A DNA stretch of 30,433 nucleotides from an uncultured Solobacterium sp. (GCA_900543035.1 UQPV01000034.1:1-30433); one strand, 5' to 3'; counted from the first letter of the stretch, positions 10,353 through 17,345 are shown. The notes: generated from the sequence alone by a model not told the origin. Numbers and translations are program-made.

Positions 10353-10385
10353 CGCTGCTGGTCATTCGTGGCTGGCAGCGTCTTT
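10353..10385 (+). promoter_or_regulatory. Leader hairpin before glutamine synthetase
   Basis: Inverted repeat CGCTGC (10353-10358) / GCAGCG (10375-10380) followed by TCTTTT within the predicted 5' leader. It could be a weak attenuator or an mRNA-stabilising hairpin. No known nitrogen riboswitch motif was recognised. Confidence 0.4.
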
Positions 10386-10406
10386 TGCAAAAAAGGAGGA
10401 ACGTTC

Positions 10407-12479
10407 ATGAGTACGATTGCGAGTCTGTATGGAAGCATGGTCTTCAATGACGACAAAATGAAAAAACGGCTTCCGGCTGATGTGTACAAGCGTTATCATC
10501 AGTGTCTGAAGGAAGGCAGCGAGCTCTCTGGCGCGGACGCCAATGTCATCGCCAACGAGATGAAGGATTGGGCAGTGGAAATGGGAGCCACGCATTATAC
10601 GCACTGGTTCCAGCCGATGACCGGCATCACGGCCGAAAAGCACGACAGCTTCATCGAGCCGGAAGGGGACAGCATCATCATGAAGCTGTCCGGCAAGGAG
10701 CTCATCAAGGGAGAGGCCGACGCATCCAGCTTCCCCAACGGCGGGCTGCGTTCCACCTTTGAAGCGCGCGGCTACACCGCCTGGGACATGAGCAGCTATG
10801 CCTTCATCAAAGACGGCACGCTCTGCATCCCGACCGTATTCCTCTCCTATGGCGGCGAATCGCTCGATAAGAAGACGCCGCTGCTCAAATCAGAGGAACT
10901 GATCGAGAAACAGGCCAAGCGCCTGCTGCATCTGCTCGGCAAAGACGTCAGCAGCGTCATCACCACCGTAGGCGCAGAGCAGGAATACTTTTTGATCGAC
11001 AAGAAGATGTATCATAAGCGCAAAGACCTCGTCTATACCGGACGGACGCTGTTTGGCAACCGCCCGCCGAAGACGCAAGAGCTCGACGACCACTATTTCG
11101 GCGTCATCAAGCCGCGGGTGCTCGCCTTCATGAAAGAGCTCAACGAGGAATGCTGGAAACTAGGCATCCCCGCCAAGACGCAGCACAATGAGGTGGCGCC
11201 TTGCCAGCATGAGCTCGCGCCGATCTTCACGCTGACCAACCGTGCCTGCGATCAGAATCAGATCGTCATGGAGCTGATGAAAAAGGTAGCGGACCGCCAC
11301 GATCTGGTCTGCCTTCTGCATGAAAAGCCCTTCGACGGCATCAATGGCAGCGGCAAGCACAACAACTGGTCGATGTCCGCAGACGGGGAAAACCTGCTTT
11401 CTCCCTCTGGCAGCGACGAACAGTTCCTGCTGTTTCTTTGCGCCGTCATCCAGGCAGTGGATGAATACCCGGCATTGCTGCGGGTAGCTGCCGCCAGCGC
11501 GGGAAATGACCATCGCCTGGGCGGGCATGAAGCGCCGCCGGCCGTGCTTTCCATCTTCATCGGAAATGACCTTGAAGAGCGCATCCGCGATTTCATCGAT
11601 CAGCGCAGCAGCGCGGCATCCGGACGCAGCAGCCTGAACGTGGACGTCCACAGCCTGCCGAAATTCGCCCAGGATACCAGCGACCGCAACCGCACCTCGC
11701 CCTTTGCCTTTACCGGCAATAAATTCGAGTTCCGCATGCTCGGCTCTTCCCAGTCCATCGCCTGCAGCAACATCAACCTGAACACTGCCGTGGCGGATGT
11801 GATGTGCCGCTTCGCCGACCGGCTGGAGAGCTGCAGCGGCGATATCCGCGAGGAGATCCGGGAAGTCATCCGCGAGTCTTACGAAAACCATCACCGCATC
11901 ATCTTCAACGGCGATGGATACGCGGACGAATGGATCAAAGCAGCAGAAAAGCGGGGACTGCTCAACCTGCCGACCACGGCGGATACCCTTCCCCACTACC
12001 TCGACCCGAAGAACATCGCGCTGTTCGAACGTCACAAGATCTTCACGGAATCTGAGCTGCGTTCCCGCTACGAGATCCTGATCGAGAATTACAACAATGT
12101 CAACAGCATCGAAGCATATACCATGCTCTCCATCGTGCGCAAGCAGATCCTGCCAAGCGCCCTGGAATACGCCCGCTTCCTCAGCGAAACGCTCAACGCC
12201 AAGAAGATGGCGATGGAGGAGGCAGACACCAGCGTGGAGAAAGATCTCATCCAGATGCTTTCCTCCATCACGGCCAGCGCCCACCGCAAGACGCGGGCCC
12301 TGCATGAGGCGATGAAGCAGAGCGTGCGTGAGGACAAGCAGGAAGAAGCCTATTTCTTCAAGAACACGATCCTTCCGCTCATGGAAGATCTGCGCAGCGA
12401 CTGCGACCAGCTGGAGACCTATGTCGCCAAGGAATTCTGGAAATTCCCGACCTATGGCGATATCCTCTATTACAAATGA
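10407..12479 (+). CDS. glnN: Glutamine synthetase type III
   Basis: A 690-residue type III glutamine synthetase, which makes glutamine from glutamate, ammonia and ATP in the cytosol and is a main entry point of nitrogen. The family is about 1.5 times longer than type I. Visible marks are an N-terminal specific domain, GAEQEYFLID (conserved catalytic Glu strand), KTQHNEVAPCQHELAP, the GSGKHNNWSMS ATP-binding signature, RVAAASAGNDHRLGGHEAPP, and FRMLGSSQSIACSNINLNT. The long C-terminal helical region (VSSI... TRALHEAMKQ) is also typical. The ATG at 10407 follows AGGAGG at seven bases. It has its own strong promoter and probably co-transcribes the small membrane gene downstream. Confidence 0.96.
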   Translation: MSTIASLYGSMVFNDDKMKKRLPADVYKRYHQCLKEGSELSGADANVIANEMKDWAVEMGATHYTHWFQPMTGITAEKHDSFIEPEGDSIIMKLSGKELIKGEADASSFPNGGLRSTFEARGYTAWDMSSYAFIKDGTLCIPTVFLSYGGESLDKKTPLLKSEELIEKQAKRLLHLLGKDVSSVITTVGAEQEYFLIDKKMYHKRKDLVYTGRTLFGNRPPKTQELDDHYFGVIKPRVLAFMKELNEECWKLGIPAKTQHNEVAPCQHELAPIFTLTNRACDQNQIVMELMKKVADRHDLVCLLHEKPFDGINGSGKHNNWSMSADGENLLSPSGSDEQFLLFLCAVIQAVDEYPALLRVAAASAGNDHRLGGHEAPPAVLSIFIGNDLEERIRDFIDQRSSAASGRSSLNVDVHSLPKFAQDTSDRNRTSPFAFTGNKFEFRMLGSSQSIACSNINLNTAVADVMCRFADRLESCSGDIREEIREVIRESYENHHRIIFNGDGYADEWIKAAEKRGLLNLPTTADTLPHYLDPKNIALFERHKIFTESELRSRYEILIENYNNVNSIEAYTMLSIVRKQILPSALEYARFLSETLNAKKMAMEEADTSVEKDLIQMLSSITASAHRKTRALHEAMKQSVREDKQEEAYFFKNTILPLMEDLRSDCDQLETYVAKEFWKFPTYGDILYYK

Positions 12480-12494
12480 TCCTCATCGCTGAGC

Positions 12495-12830
12495 ATGATG
12501 GTCCAAGTGATCCTCTTTCTCGTCATCCTGCACGCTGATCTGCTGGCAGGCGCGGCATGCACCTTTGCCGTCTTCGCGCTGTGGCATGTATTCCGCCGTG
12601 ATCCCGACATGCGCGTGACGCTGCGCACATTGTCCAGAAAACAGGTCTGTCTCGGCATCCTCCCTGCCGAAGCGCTGCATCTGCCGCTGATGATCTTCTT
12701 CATCTGGCTGGCGATGCAAGCCTGCCCAAAACGAGCGGCCATTGCGGCAGCCATCATCATGATCCTCGCCAGCGTGGGCAGACATCTGCTCATCCTGCGG
12801 CATATCGATGACCTCAAACGATCCTGTTAA
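12495..12830 (+). CDS. Small membrane protein downstream of glutamine synthetase
   Basis: A 111-residue protein with three or four hydrophobic segments (about 3-30, 54-73, 80-99) separated by basic loops such as FRRDPDMRVTLRTLSRK. I do not recognise the family. It begins 15 bases after the glnN stop and ends exactly at a strong terminator, which suggests co-transcription with glnN. No good ribosome site is present; translation may depend on re-initiation after glnN, or begin at the second ATG (12498). Opposite-strand open frames cover the same region, but the hydrophobic periodicity favours this strand. Confidence 0.6.
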   Translation: MMVQVILFLVILHADLLAGAACTFAVFALWHVFRRDPDMRVTLRTLSRKQVCLGILPAEALHLPLMIFFIWLAMQACPKRAAIAAAIIMILASVGRHLLILRHIDDLKRSC

Positions 12831-12860
12831 AAAAAACTTCACCGCGACGTGAAGTTTTTT
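12831..12860. terminator. Bidirectional terminator
   Basis: Perfect 12-bp inverted repeat AAAAAACTTCAC/GTGAAGTTTTTT with a CGCGAC loop. It serves the glnN unit on the plus strand and the Zn-ribbon gene on the minus strand. Confidence 0.9.
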
Positions 12861-12876
12861 TATCGCCCAAGATCCC

Positions 12877-13089
12877 CTAGTTGCCGATCAGGAAATCCAG
12901 GATGTTCATGCCGGCGCCTGTTTCAGCGCGATACAGCTCTGTATAGCCGCATTCCCGGCATGACACAGTGATGAACTTTTTGTTCTGCACATCGAACAAT
13001 TTGGCAAAATTGCCGCCGGTTGCCTGAAACTGATCGCTGTCGTATTCATGACAGCCGCATTTCGGACAGATATAAGCTCGCTTTTCCAT
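12877..13089 (-). CDS. Small zinc-ribbon protein (Zn_ribbon_13/COG3478-like)
   Basis: A 70-residue protein made of a single zinc ribbon: CPKC (Cys8, Cys11) and CREC (Cys44, Cys47) should bind one Zn. The spacing and the ending TELYRAETGAGMNILDFLIGN match a family of short predicted nucleic-acid-binding proteins in Bacillota (COG3478, YpzJ-like). Function is unknown. AAGGAGGG precedes the ATG at good spacing. It lies 31 bases downstream of the NA37 gene and could be co-transcribed, though an extended -10 (TGTTATACT) sits in the gap. Confidence 0.85.
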   Translation of the reverse strand: MEKRAYICPKCGCHEYDSDQFQATGGNFAKLFDVQNKKFITVSCRECGYTELYRAETGAGMNILDFLIGN

Positions 13090-13107
13090 CTTATCCCTCC
13101 TTCATTC

Positions 13108-13136
13108 AGTATAACACAGATCAGCGGCTGCGGACA
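13108..13136 (-). promoter_or_regulatory. Possible promoter of the Zn-ribbon gene
   Basis: Minus-strand extended -10 TGTTATACT (TATACT 13108-13113) just before the AAGGAGGG ribosome site; the -35 (TGTCCG) is poor and lies in the 3' end of the upstream gene. Confidence 0.5.
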
Positions 13137-14107
13137 TGGCTGACATTGCGGATCTCGATGCGGATCGTGCCATCATCAAGGTGGATGAGCCTGAGCTTGT
13201 CCGGCTCCTCCATATACTCCACCGGAAAGATGATCTCGACATTCGTATCGGTCTTCAATCTCTGCATCTGCGCCGCCTTAGGCATCTTCACCGCCGCCGT
13301 GCTGACCTTTCCGCTGATGCCCTTCTGCGCCATCTGGGAAATGAACTCATCAGCGGCGAACGGCACCTCGCGAAATACGGTCTCCGCGATCTCATCGATC
13401 TGGATGTCTTCCTGCTCGCTGATCGCTTCCTTCATCATCCGCTTCACCTTTGGCACGGCTTCGATCGGATCCATCTCATATTTCTCGCTCAGCGCTTTGG
13501 TCACTCGTTCGATCTCCTTGCTGGATTCCCGATATGACGCCTTCGCACTGGCATCCAGAAAATGTTTAGACAGCACATACATCCGCTCGCCATGCAGCGT
13601 GCGCTGTTCCTCGATGATGTGCAGCGACAGATCGCTCAGCTCCACGGTGAAGGCGAAGTCCTGCTTCAGCAAGGACGAAGAGAGCACTTGCTGCTGCAGG
13701 AATTCGTTTTCGTTCTCCGTCTTGAGATAACAGCTCACCGCCTTGCGATAGCCCTGATCGAGGACGCACAGGTAACGGCGTTCCTCACGGACGAGCTGCG
13801 CGATGATGAGCGAGGTCGGCTCAAGGATGCCGCAGCTGATCTTGGTCTCATAGAGACGATCGGCGATCTGTGCGGAAAGCTCGCCAAATGCCATCTGCTG
13901 ATCCTGATACAGCCTGATCTTCTGCGGCAGCCACGCCGTCTCTGAAAACGCGCCGGCATGGCGCTGATTCGCAGAAAACAGCTTATCCAGCTTCGCGCTC
14001 ACGAATTCATAAGCATAAGAAGCCGAAAGATCTGTCTCCGCCGTTCCCGGCAGAAAGGTCTTCGCTGATGGATCGAGCAGATGGGTAGTGATATGTTCGA
14101 TCTGCAT
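13121..14107 (-). CDS. Nucleoid-associated protein, NA37/YejK family
   Basis: A 328-residue cytosolic protein that matches the NA37 (YejK/NdpA-like) family by overall size, by the start MQIEHITTHLLD, by the central strand EERRYLCVLDQGYRKAV, and by the C-terminal beta-rich tail FPVEYMEEPDKLRLIHLDDGTIRIEIRN. Family members associate with the nucleoid, but their role in Bacillota is little known. The residues 190-250 are helical and charged. GGAGG lies seven bases before the ATG and a good promoter is found upstream. Assignment is by pattern recognition and should be confirmed with a profile search. Confidence 0.75.
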   Translation of the reverse strand: MQIEHITTHLLDPSAKTFLPGTAETDLSASYAYEFVSAKLDKLFSANQRHAGAFSETAWLPQKIRLYQDQQMAFGELSAQIADRLYETKISCGILEPTSLIIAQLVREERRYLCVLDQGYRKAVSCYLKTENENEFLQQQVLSSSLLKQDFAFTVELSDLSLHIIEEQRTLHGERMYVLSKHFLDASAKASYRESSKEIERVTKALSEKYEMDPIEAVPKVKRMMKEAISEQEDIQIDEIAETVFREVPFAADEFISQMAQKGISGKVSTAAVKMPKAAQMQRLKTDTNVEIIFPVEYMEEPDKLRLIHLDDGTIRIEIRNVSHVRSR

Positions 14108-14131
14108 GTTCTTCCTCCGTTTCTTTCTCTG

Positions 14132-14160
14132 AGTTTACCATGGGTCTGGCCGTGTTGCAA
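14132..14160 (-). promoter_or_regulatory. Promoter of the NA37 gene
   Basis: Minus-strand TTGCAA (14155-14160) and TAAACT (14132-14137) with 17-base spacing. Confidence 0.72.
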
Positions 14161-14231
14161 TTCCTTTTCTTACGCAAATGTCCATTCTCGTTTGCGCCTG
14201 ATGCATAGGATACAGCGAAAGGAGAGTGAAC

Positions 14232-14912
14232 ATGGCGAAGATCATCGTATATAATGTGAGCTCACAGGCGCTGGAAGTCTTTTACCGCGGCGAGAGCGAC
14301 AACATGCCTTACGCCTATGGCAATACCATGAAGGTAAGAGAATTCCGCGGATCGAGCAGCAGCAGCGTGCTGTGGACGAGCAACGCGACCATGGAAAGCT
14401 GGAACGCCACCCGTCGCTCGTTCAATGCGCCGATCCCCTTTCGCTATGCGTTCAAGCGCATATGGGAAGGCGGACATGGCCAGCAGTCTCAGCATTATGC
14501 CGGGACCGCGTTAGACTGCGGGCAGGCCTTGAGCAGCAGCGAGCGCAACCGCCTGTGGCGGACCGCCAACAGCCTCGGAGTCTGGAGCTATGTGGAGCCC
14601 CAGAGCCTGACGCCGACCTGGGTCCATGTAGACAAACGATATGGCACCCCAGCCTGCAGCGCCGGCTATCCGACCCTGAGAAGCGGAAGCCGCGGCGTAT
14701 ATGTCCTCGTGCTTCAGGATGCGCTCAACGCCTTGGGATTTTCCACACAGACGCTGGATGGCGCGTTCGGCAGCAATACGCGCAATGCCCTGCTTTCTTT
14801 CCAGCGCAGCAATGGCCTCAACGCGGATGGCATCTGCGGATGCTGCAGCTGGCGCAGGCTGGTCAGCGAAGCGGTAGGCATCGGAAGGACGCCGACCGTG
14901 ATCGATCCTTAA
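14232..14912 (+). CDS. M15-type peptidase with peptidoglycan-binding domain
   Basis: A 226-residue protein. Residues about 60-135 have an M15-like zinc peptidase signature: SQHYAGTALD (His88, Asp95) and WVHVD (His132), as in D-Ala-D-Ala carboxypeptidases and L-Ala-D-Glu endopeptidases. Residues about 147-215 form a peptidoglycan-binding type 1 repeat (LRSGSRGVYVLVLQDALNALG ... DGAFGSNTRNALLSFQ). There is no signal peptide or membrane helix. It is therefore either released by lysis (prophage-type), exported by another route, or acts in the mother cell on the spore wall. AAGGAGAG precedes the ATG; an in-frame GTG two codons upstream is possible. No phage genes surround it, so a sporulation or germination role is a reasonable but unproven guess. 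Confidence 0.83.
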   Translation: MAKIIVYNVSSQALEVFYRGESDNMPYAYGNTMKVREFRGSSSSSVLWTSNATMESWNATRRSFNAPIPFRYAFKRIWEGGHGQQSQHYAGTALDCGQALSSSERNRLWRTANSLGVWSYVEPQSLTPTWVHVDKRYGTPACSAGYPTLRSGSRGVYVLVLQDALNALGFSTQTLDGAFGSNTRNALLSFQRSNGLNADGICGCCSWRRLVSEAVGIGRTPTVIDP

Positions 14913-14933
14913 ACGTATATTCGTCGATTTTTA

Positions 14934-14962
14934 TTGATTTTTCAGAGAATATACTGTAATAT
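14934..14962 (+). promoter_or_regulatory. Promoter of the comK-like gene
   Basis: TTGATT (14934-14939), 17-base spacer and TAATAT (14957-14962). It predicts a start near 14969 and therefore a leader of about 125 bases before the ATG at 15094. Confidence 0.78.
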
Positions 14963-14968
14963 AGATAT

Positions 14969-15093
14969 GCGCTTTGAAAAGATATATCATGTTTCTTCTG
15001 ACACCATAGGCAGACGTCTGCCGCAGGGAGAAGGGACATGATTTTTTAGTGCTTCCTCTGCGGCAAACGTATATTCAATTAAGAGGAGGTAAA
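14969..15093 (+). promoter_or_regulatory. Long structured leader of the comK-like gene
   Basis: The leader has a perfect 14-base palindrome GGCAGACGTCTGCC (15009-15022) overlapping one arm of a longer hairpin, TGCCGCAG (15019-15026) / CTGCGGCA (15058-15065), whose loop holds GAAG/CTTC as an inner pair. The two folds exclude each other. A mini-frame ATG ATT TTT TAG (15038-15049) behind AGAAGGGA sits in the loop, and a second short frame MFLLTP begins near 14989. The AGGAGG site follows at 15083-15089. No known riboswitch class was recognised. Confidence 0.5.
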
Positions 15094-15516
15094 ATGAATA
15101 TGATCATGTATTTGACATATGACTGGGAAAAAGCAAGCGTGCGCATCCGCAAAGATGATGCGTTAGATTATTATCACTGCAATTCCATCAAAGAGTACCT
15201 GAACCGCCGCTGTCAGCAGGAGGGATCCACGCTGCAGGGACGCCGGGAAGCCTTTTCTCAGCTGATGAATGCACGCAAACATATACCGGTCCTGACATCC
15301 GTGCGCAGAGGAGAGATCTTCATGCCCTTTGGAAAGATGGATGATCCTCAGACCATATGGATCAATCTGCGCGCCGTGCAGTATTACAGCGCGGAGGGAA
15401 ACGGGACCCGGATCTTTTTCATCAACGGGGAGAGCCTGCTGCTGGACTTCCGCCAGCCGATCGTCAAAAGGCAGATCGAGCGATCGCAGCTGTACATCAC
15501 GCTCATCGGAGAATAG
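15094..15516 (+). CDS. ComK-like competence transcription factor
   Basis: A 140-residue protein resembling the central part of Bacillus ComK, the DNA-binding master regulator of competence. The run from GRREAF through HIPVLTS, IFMPFG, IWINLRAVQYY and IFFINGESLLLDF to QPIVKRQIERS aligns in order with the ComK core (GRKAG, PPIMV, IFLFPT, GWISHVHVKEF, VTFSNGKTMEL, SFENQVYRT). It lacks the C-terminal extension of the 192-residue Bacillus protein, so protein-protein control may differ. Start 15094 follows AGGAGG by four bases; ATG codons at 15100 and 15106 are also possible. It is monocistronic with a long leader. No ComK AAAA-N5-TTTT box pair was identified with confidence. DNA uptake genes are not in this window. 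Confidence 0.78.
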   Translation: MNMIMYLTYDWEKASVRIRKDDALDYYHCNSIKEYLNRRCQQEGSTLQGRREAFSQLMNARKHIPVLTSVRRGEIFMPFGKMDDPQTIWINLRAVQYYSAEGNGTRIFFINGESLLLDFRQPIVKRQIERSQLYITLIGE

Positions 15517-15532
15517 TCCCCTAACGCTCGCC

Positions 15533-15572
15533 AAAGAATAAAACACGCCGCATCCCTTGCCGGATGCGGCGT
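15533..15572 (-). terminator. Terminator between rnfB and the comK-like gene
   Basis: Perfect 11-bp stem ACGCCGCATCC/GGATGCGGCGT with a six-base loop. On the minus strand it is followed by GTTTTATT, so it mainly ends the rnf operon; it may also stop the convergent comK-like transcript. Confidence 0.85.
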
Positions 15573-15599
15573 ATATCATTGTTCAGCTTGGTTATTCGC

Positions 15600-15905
15600 T
15601 TACGGCTTCACGTGAACGCAGGTCCCATCCGGTCCCGGCGTGCTGTTGAGGTAATCCGCGATCTCCTGCCGGCGTTCCGGTTTGCATGGGCGGCAGCACA
15701 CCGTATCCATCTCACCGGATACCAGCGCATCTGCCAGACCGCTGCAGCCGGCATAGCCGCAGCCACCGCAGTTATAGTTCGGCAGCATCTCCGTTACTTT
15801 CTCCACACGTTCATCGACTTCCACCTTCAGATACTTGTCCGCGATGCCAAGGCCGAATCCCAGGACCGCGCCAAGCACGATCATCATAGCAATTGCCGCT
15901 ACCAT
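15600..15905 (-). CDS. rnfB: RnfB, short form with only the first Fe-S domain
   Basis: A 101-residue RnfB-like subunit of the Rnf ferredoxin:NAD+ oxidoreductase. It has an N-terminal membrane helix (2-22), a charged linker and a single 4Fe-4S domain with Cys46-x2-Cys49-x4-Cys54-x16-Cys71, the pattern of the RnfB/Nqr-associated Fe-S domain (PF04060). Extra cysteines occur at 70, 74 and 96. Usual RnfB proteins are roughly two to three times longer and add two or more ferredoxin-type clusters; here the chain ends at TAA and a terminator follows, with no further CxxCxxC motif in any minus frame downstream. AAGGAAGG precedes the ATG. It is the last gene of the operon. Confidence 0.88.
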   Translation of the reverse strand: MVAAIAMMIVLGAVLGFGLGIADKYLKVEVDERVEKVTEMLPNYNCGGCGYAGCSGLADALVSGEMDTVCCRPCKPERRQEIADYLNSTPGPDGTCVHVKP

Positions 15906-15918
15906 AATTCCTTCCTTT

Positions 15919-16098
15919 CTACCGGTGATAATCCGGGTTGTTCATGCAGTTGCGATCATGACAGCCTTTGCATGAAGGCTTCAGATCCTCACACCCCGCC
16001 GGTTTGGGCGTACGATGATTCAGATAATAGGCCAGCGCGTAGATGCCGCCGAGAACGGCGAAGAACACCACGGCCAGCACGACCTGAACACCGCTCAT
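15919..16098 (-). CDS. 59-aa Cys-rich membrane protein inside the rnf operon
   Basis: A small frame between rnfA and rnfB. Its ATG (16096-16098) overlaps the rnfA stop by four bases (ATGA), and its TAG lies 13 bases before the rnfB start with the rnfB ribosome site in the gap. The protein has one membrane helix (about residues 4-26, VQVVLAVVFFAVLGGIYALA) and a hydrophilic tail with CEDLKPSCKGCHDRNC, i.e. Cys36-x6-Cys43-x2-Cys46-x4-Cys51. Four cysteines could bind an Fe-S cluster or metal next to the membrane. It somewhat recalls FeoB-associated Cys-rich small proteins, but the spacing differs. Translational coupling to rnfA suggests it is an accessory subunit or assembly factor of the Rnf complex. 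Confidence 0.85.
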   Translation of the reverse strand: MSGVQVVLAVVFFAVLGGIYALAYYLNHRTPKPAGCEDLKPSCKGCHDRNCMNNPDYHR

Positions 16099-16670
16099 GC
16101 CAGACCGGCAAGACCGCCGAACGCGAGTGCCATGATCCCGGCAACGACAAGCGCGATCGGATTGCCCTTAAACGGAAGCGGAACATCGCTGGCATCCAGG
16201 CGTTCGCGGATGGTGGAAAAAATGTAGAGCACCAGCGCAAAGCCCAGCGGTGTCGCGAAGGAATAAACGAGCATATGCACGAAGTCAAATCCCTGAGAGA
16301 TGTTCTCCAGGCAGACATTCAGCACGACGCAGTTGGTCGTGATCAGCGGAAGGTAGACACCCAGCGATTTGTACAGCGCCGGGCTCGTCTTCTTGATGAA
16401 CATCTCGGTCAGCTGCACGAGCGAAGCGATGACCAGGATGAACGTCAGCAGATCCATGAACTCCAGCTCCAGCGGATCAAGGACGAGATAGTACAGTCCA
16501 TAGGTGACGATCGACGCCGCCACGATGACGAACACGACCGCCACGCCCATGCCGATGGCGCTGCTCGCCTTTTTGGATACGCCCATGAACGGGCACATGC
16601 CGAGAAACTGATTCAATACGACGTTGTTGATGAAGACACACGTAATCAGCAATGTAAACAGTTCACCCAT
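16095..16670 (-). CDS. rnfA: Rnf complex subunit A
   Basis: A 191-residue integral membrane subunit with six predicted helices. It pairs with RnfE to form the membrane core that couples ferredoxin oxidation to Na+ or H+ export. The start MGELFTLLITCVFINNVVLNQFLGMCPFMGVSKK contains the conserved NN-V-L-N/Q-x-LG-x-CPF-x-GVSK signature with a Cys (residue 26) likely to take part in the shared RnfA-RnfE iron centre. A second conserved segment is LPLITTNCVVLNVCLE. The gene follows rnfE by three bases and overlaps the 59-residue gene. Confidence 0.95.
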   Translation of the reverse strand: MGELFTLLITCVFINNVVLNQFLGMCPFMGVSKKASSAIGMGVAVVFVIVAASIVTYGLYYLVLDPLELEFMDLLTFILVIASLVQLTEMFIKKTSPALYKSLGVYLPLITTNCVVLNVCLENISQGFDFVHMLVYSFATPLGFALVLYIFSTIRERLDASDVPLPFKGNPIALVVAGIMALAFGGLAGLA

Positions 16671-16673
16671 AAA

Positions 16674-17333
16674 TTACTTGTCCCCCTTTGCGGCTGCAGC
16701 CTGCTTTTTCGCCTGATGATCCTTGTATGCGGCAAGTGCGGCCGCCAGGCAGGCAAAGGTGCAGAATGCGCCAAATGGCTGTGAAAACAGCGAAATGACA
16801 TAATCCTCCGGAATCAGCCGCAGTTCAAAGATCACCTGCGCTGCGTCAAACGGATTGGTGAATGAGATCATGCCGGTGGCAAGGACCTCACGAATCAGCG
16901 ACATGATCACGATGGAACAAGTGTAGCCAAGTCCCATGCCCAGACCATCGAGCGCCGAATCCAGGACGCCGTTCTTGGAAGCAAACGCCTCTGCACGGCC
17001 CAGGATGATGCAGTTGACGACGATCAGCGGGATGAATGTGCCCAGCGATTCATCGAGCGCCGGCGCATACGCCTGAATGAGCATCTGGATGACCTTGACC
17101 AGCGCTGCGATGACGACGATATACACCGGGATGCGGATCTCATTGGGCGTGATGTTGCGGATCAGCGAGATGATCACGTTAGACATGATCAGCACCGCGA
17201 TGACCGCTACGCCCATACCGATGGCGTTGTTCAGCGTCGTAGTGATCGCCAATGTGGAGCAAAGTCCGAGATACAGGGAAAATACCGGGTTTTCACGCAG
17301 GAAACCGGCTGTAAAGTTCTTTTTTCGATCCAT
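16674..17333 (-). CDS. rnfE: Rnf complex subunit E
   Basis: A 219-residue membrane subunit with six predicted helices, homologous to RnfA. It starts with the family pattern FLRENPVFSLYLGLCSTLAITTTLNNAIGMG and has the second repeat FIPLIVVNCIILGRAEAFASKNGVLDSALDGLGMG; the Cys in GLCSTLA and in VNCIILGRAE correspond to the cysteines that hold the intramembrane iron centre in known Rnf/Nqr structures. The C-terminal tail is lysine and alanine rich (AKKQAAAAKGDK). AGGAGG lies nine bases before the ATG. Confidence 0.95.
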   Translation of the reverse strand: MDRKKNFTAGFLRENPVFSLYLGLCSTLAITTTLNNAIGMGVAVIAVLIMSNVIISLIRNITPNEIRIPVYIVVIAALVKVIQMLIQAYAPALDESLGTFIPLIVVNCIILGRAEAFASKNGVLDSALDGLGMGLGYTCSIVIMSLIREVLATGMISFTNPFDAAQVIFELRLIPEDYVISLFSQPFGAFCTFACLAAALAAYKDHQAKKQAAAAKGDK

Positions 17334-17345
17334 GTTCGCCGCCTC

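Noticed and set aside
11160..12305. 381-codon minus frame over glutamine synthetase
   Set aside because: Antisense shadow; glnN shows all family motifs on the other strand.
12470..12842. Minus-strand frames opposite the small membrane gene
   Set aside because: No ribosome site, no hydrophobic pattern, and they read through the terminator hairpin; the plus frame is better, although not certain.
14200..14216. CATAGGATA resembling a SigK/SigE -10 before the M15 gene
   Set aside because: The matching -35 element is not found at the right distance; too weak to call a sporulation promoter.
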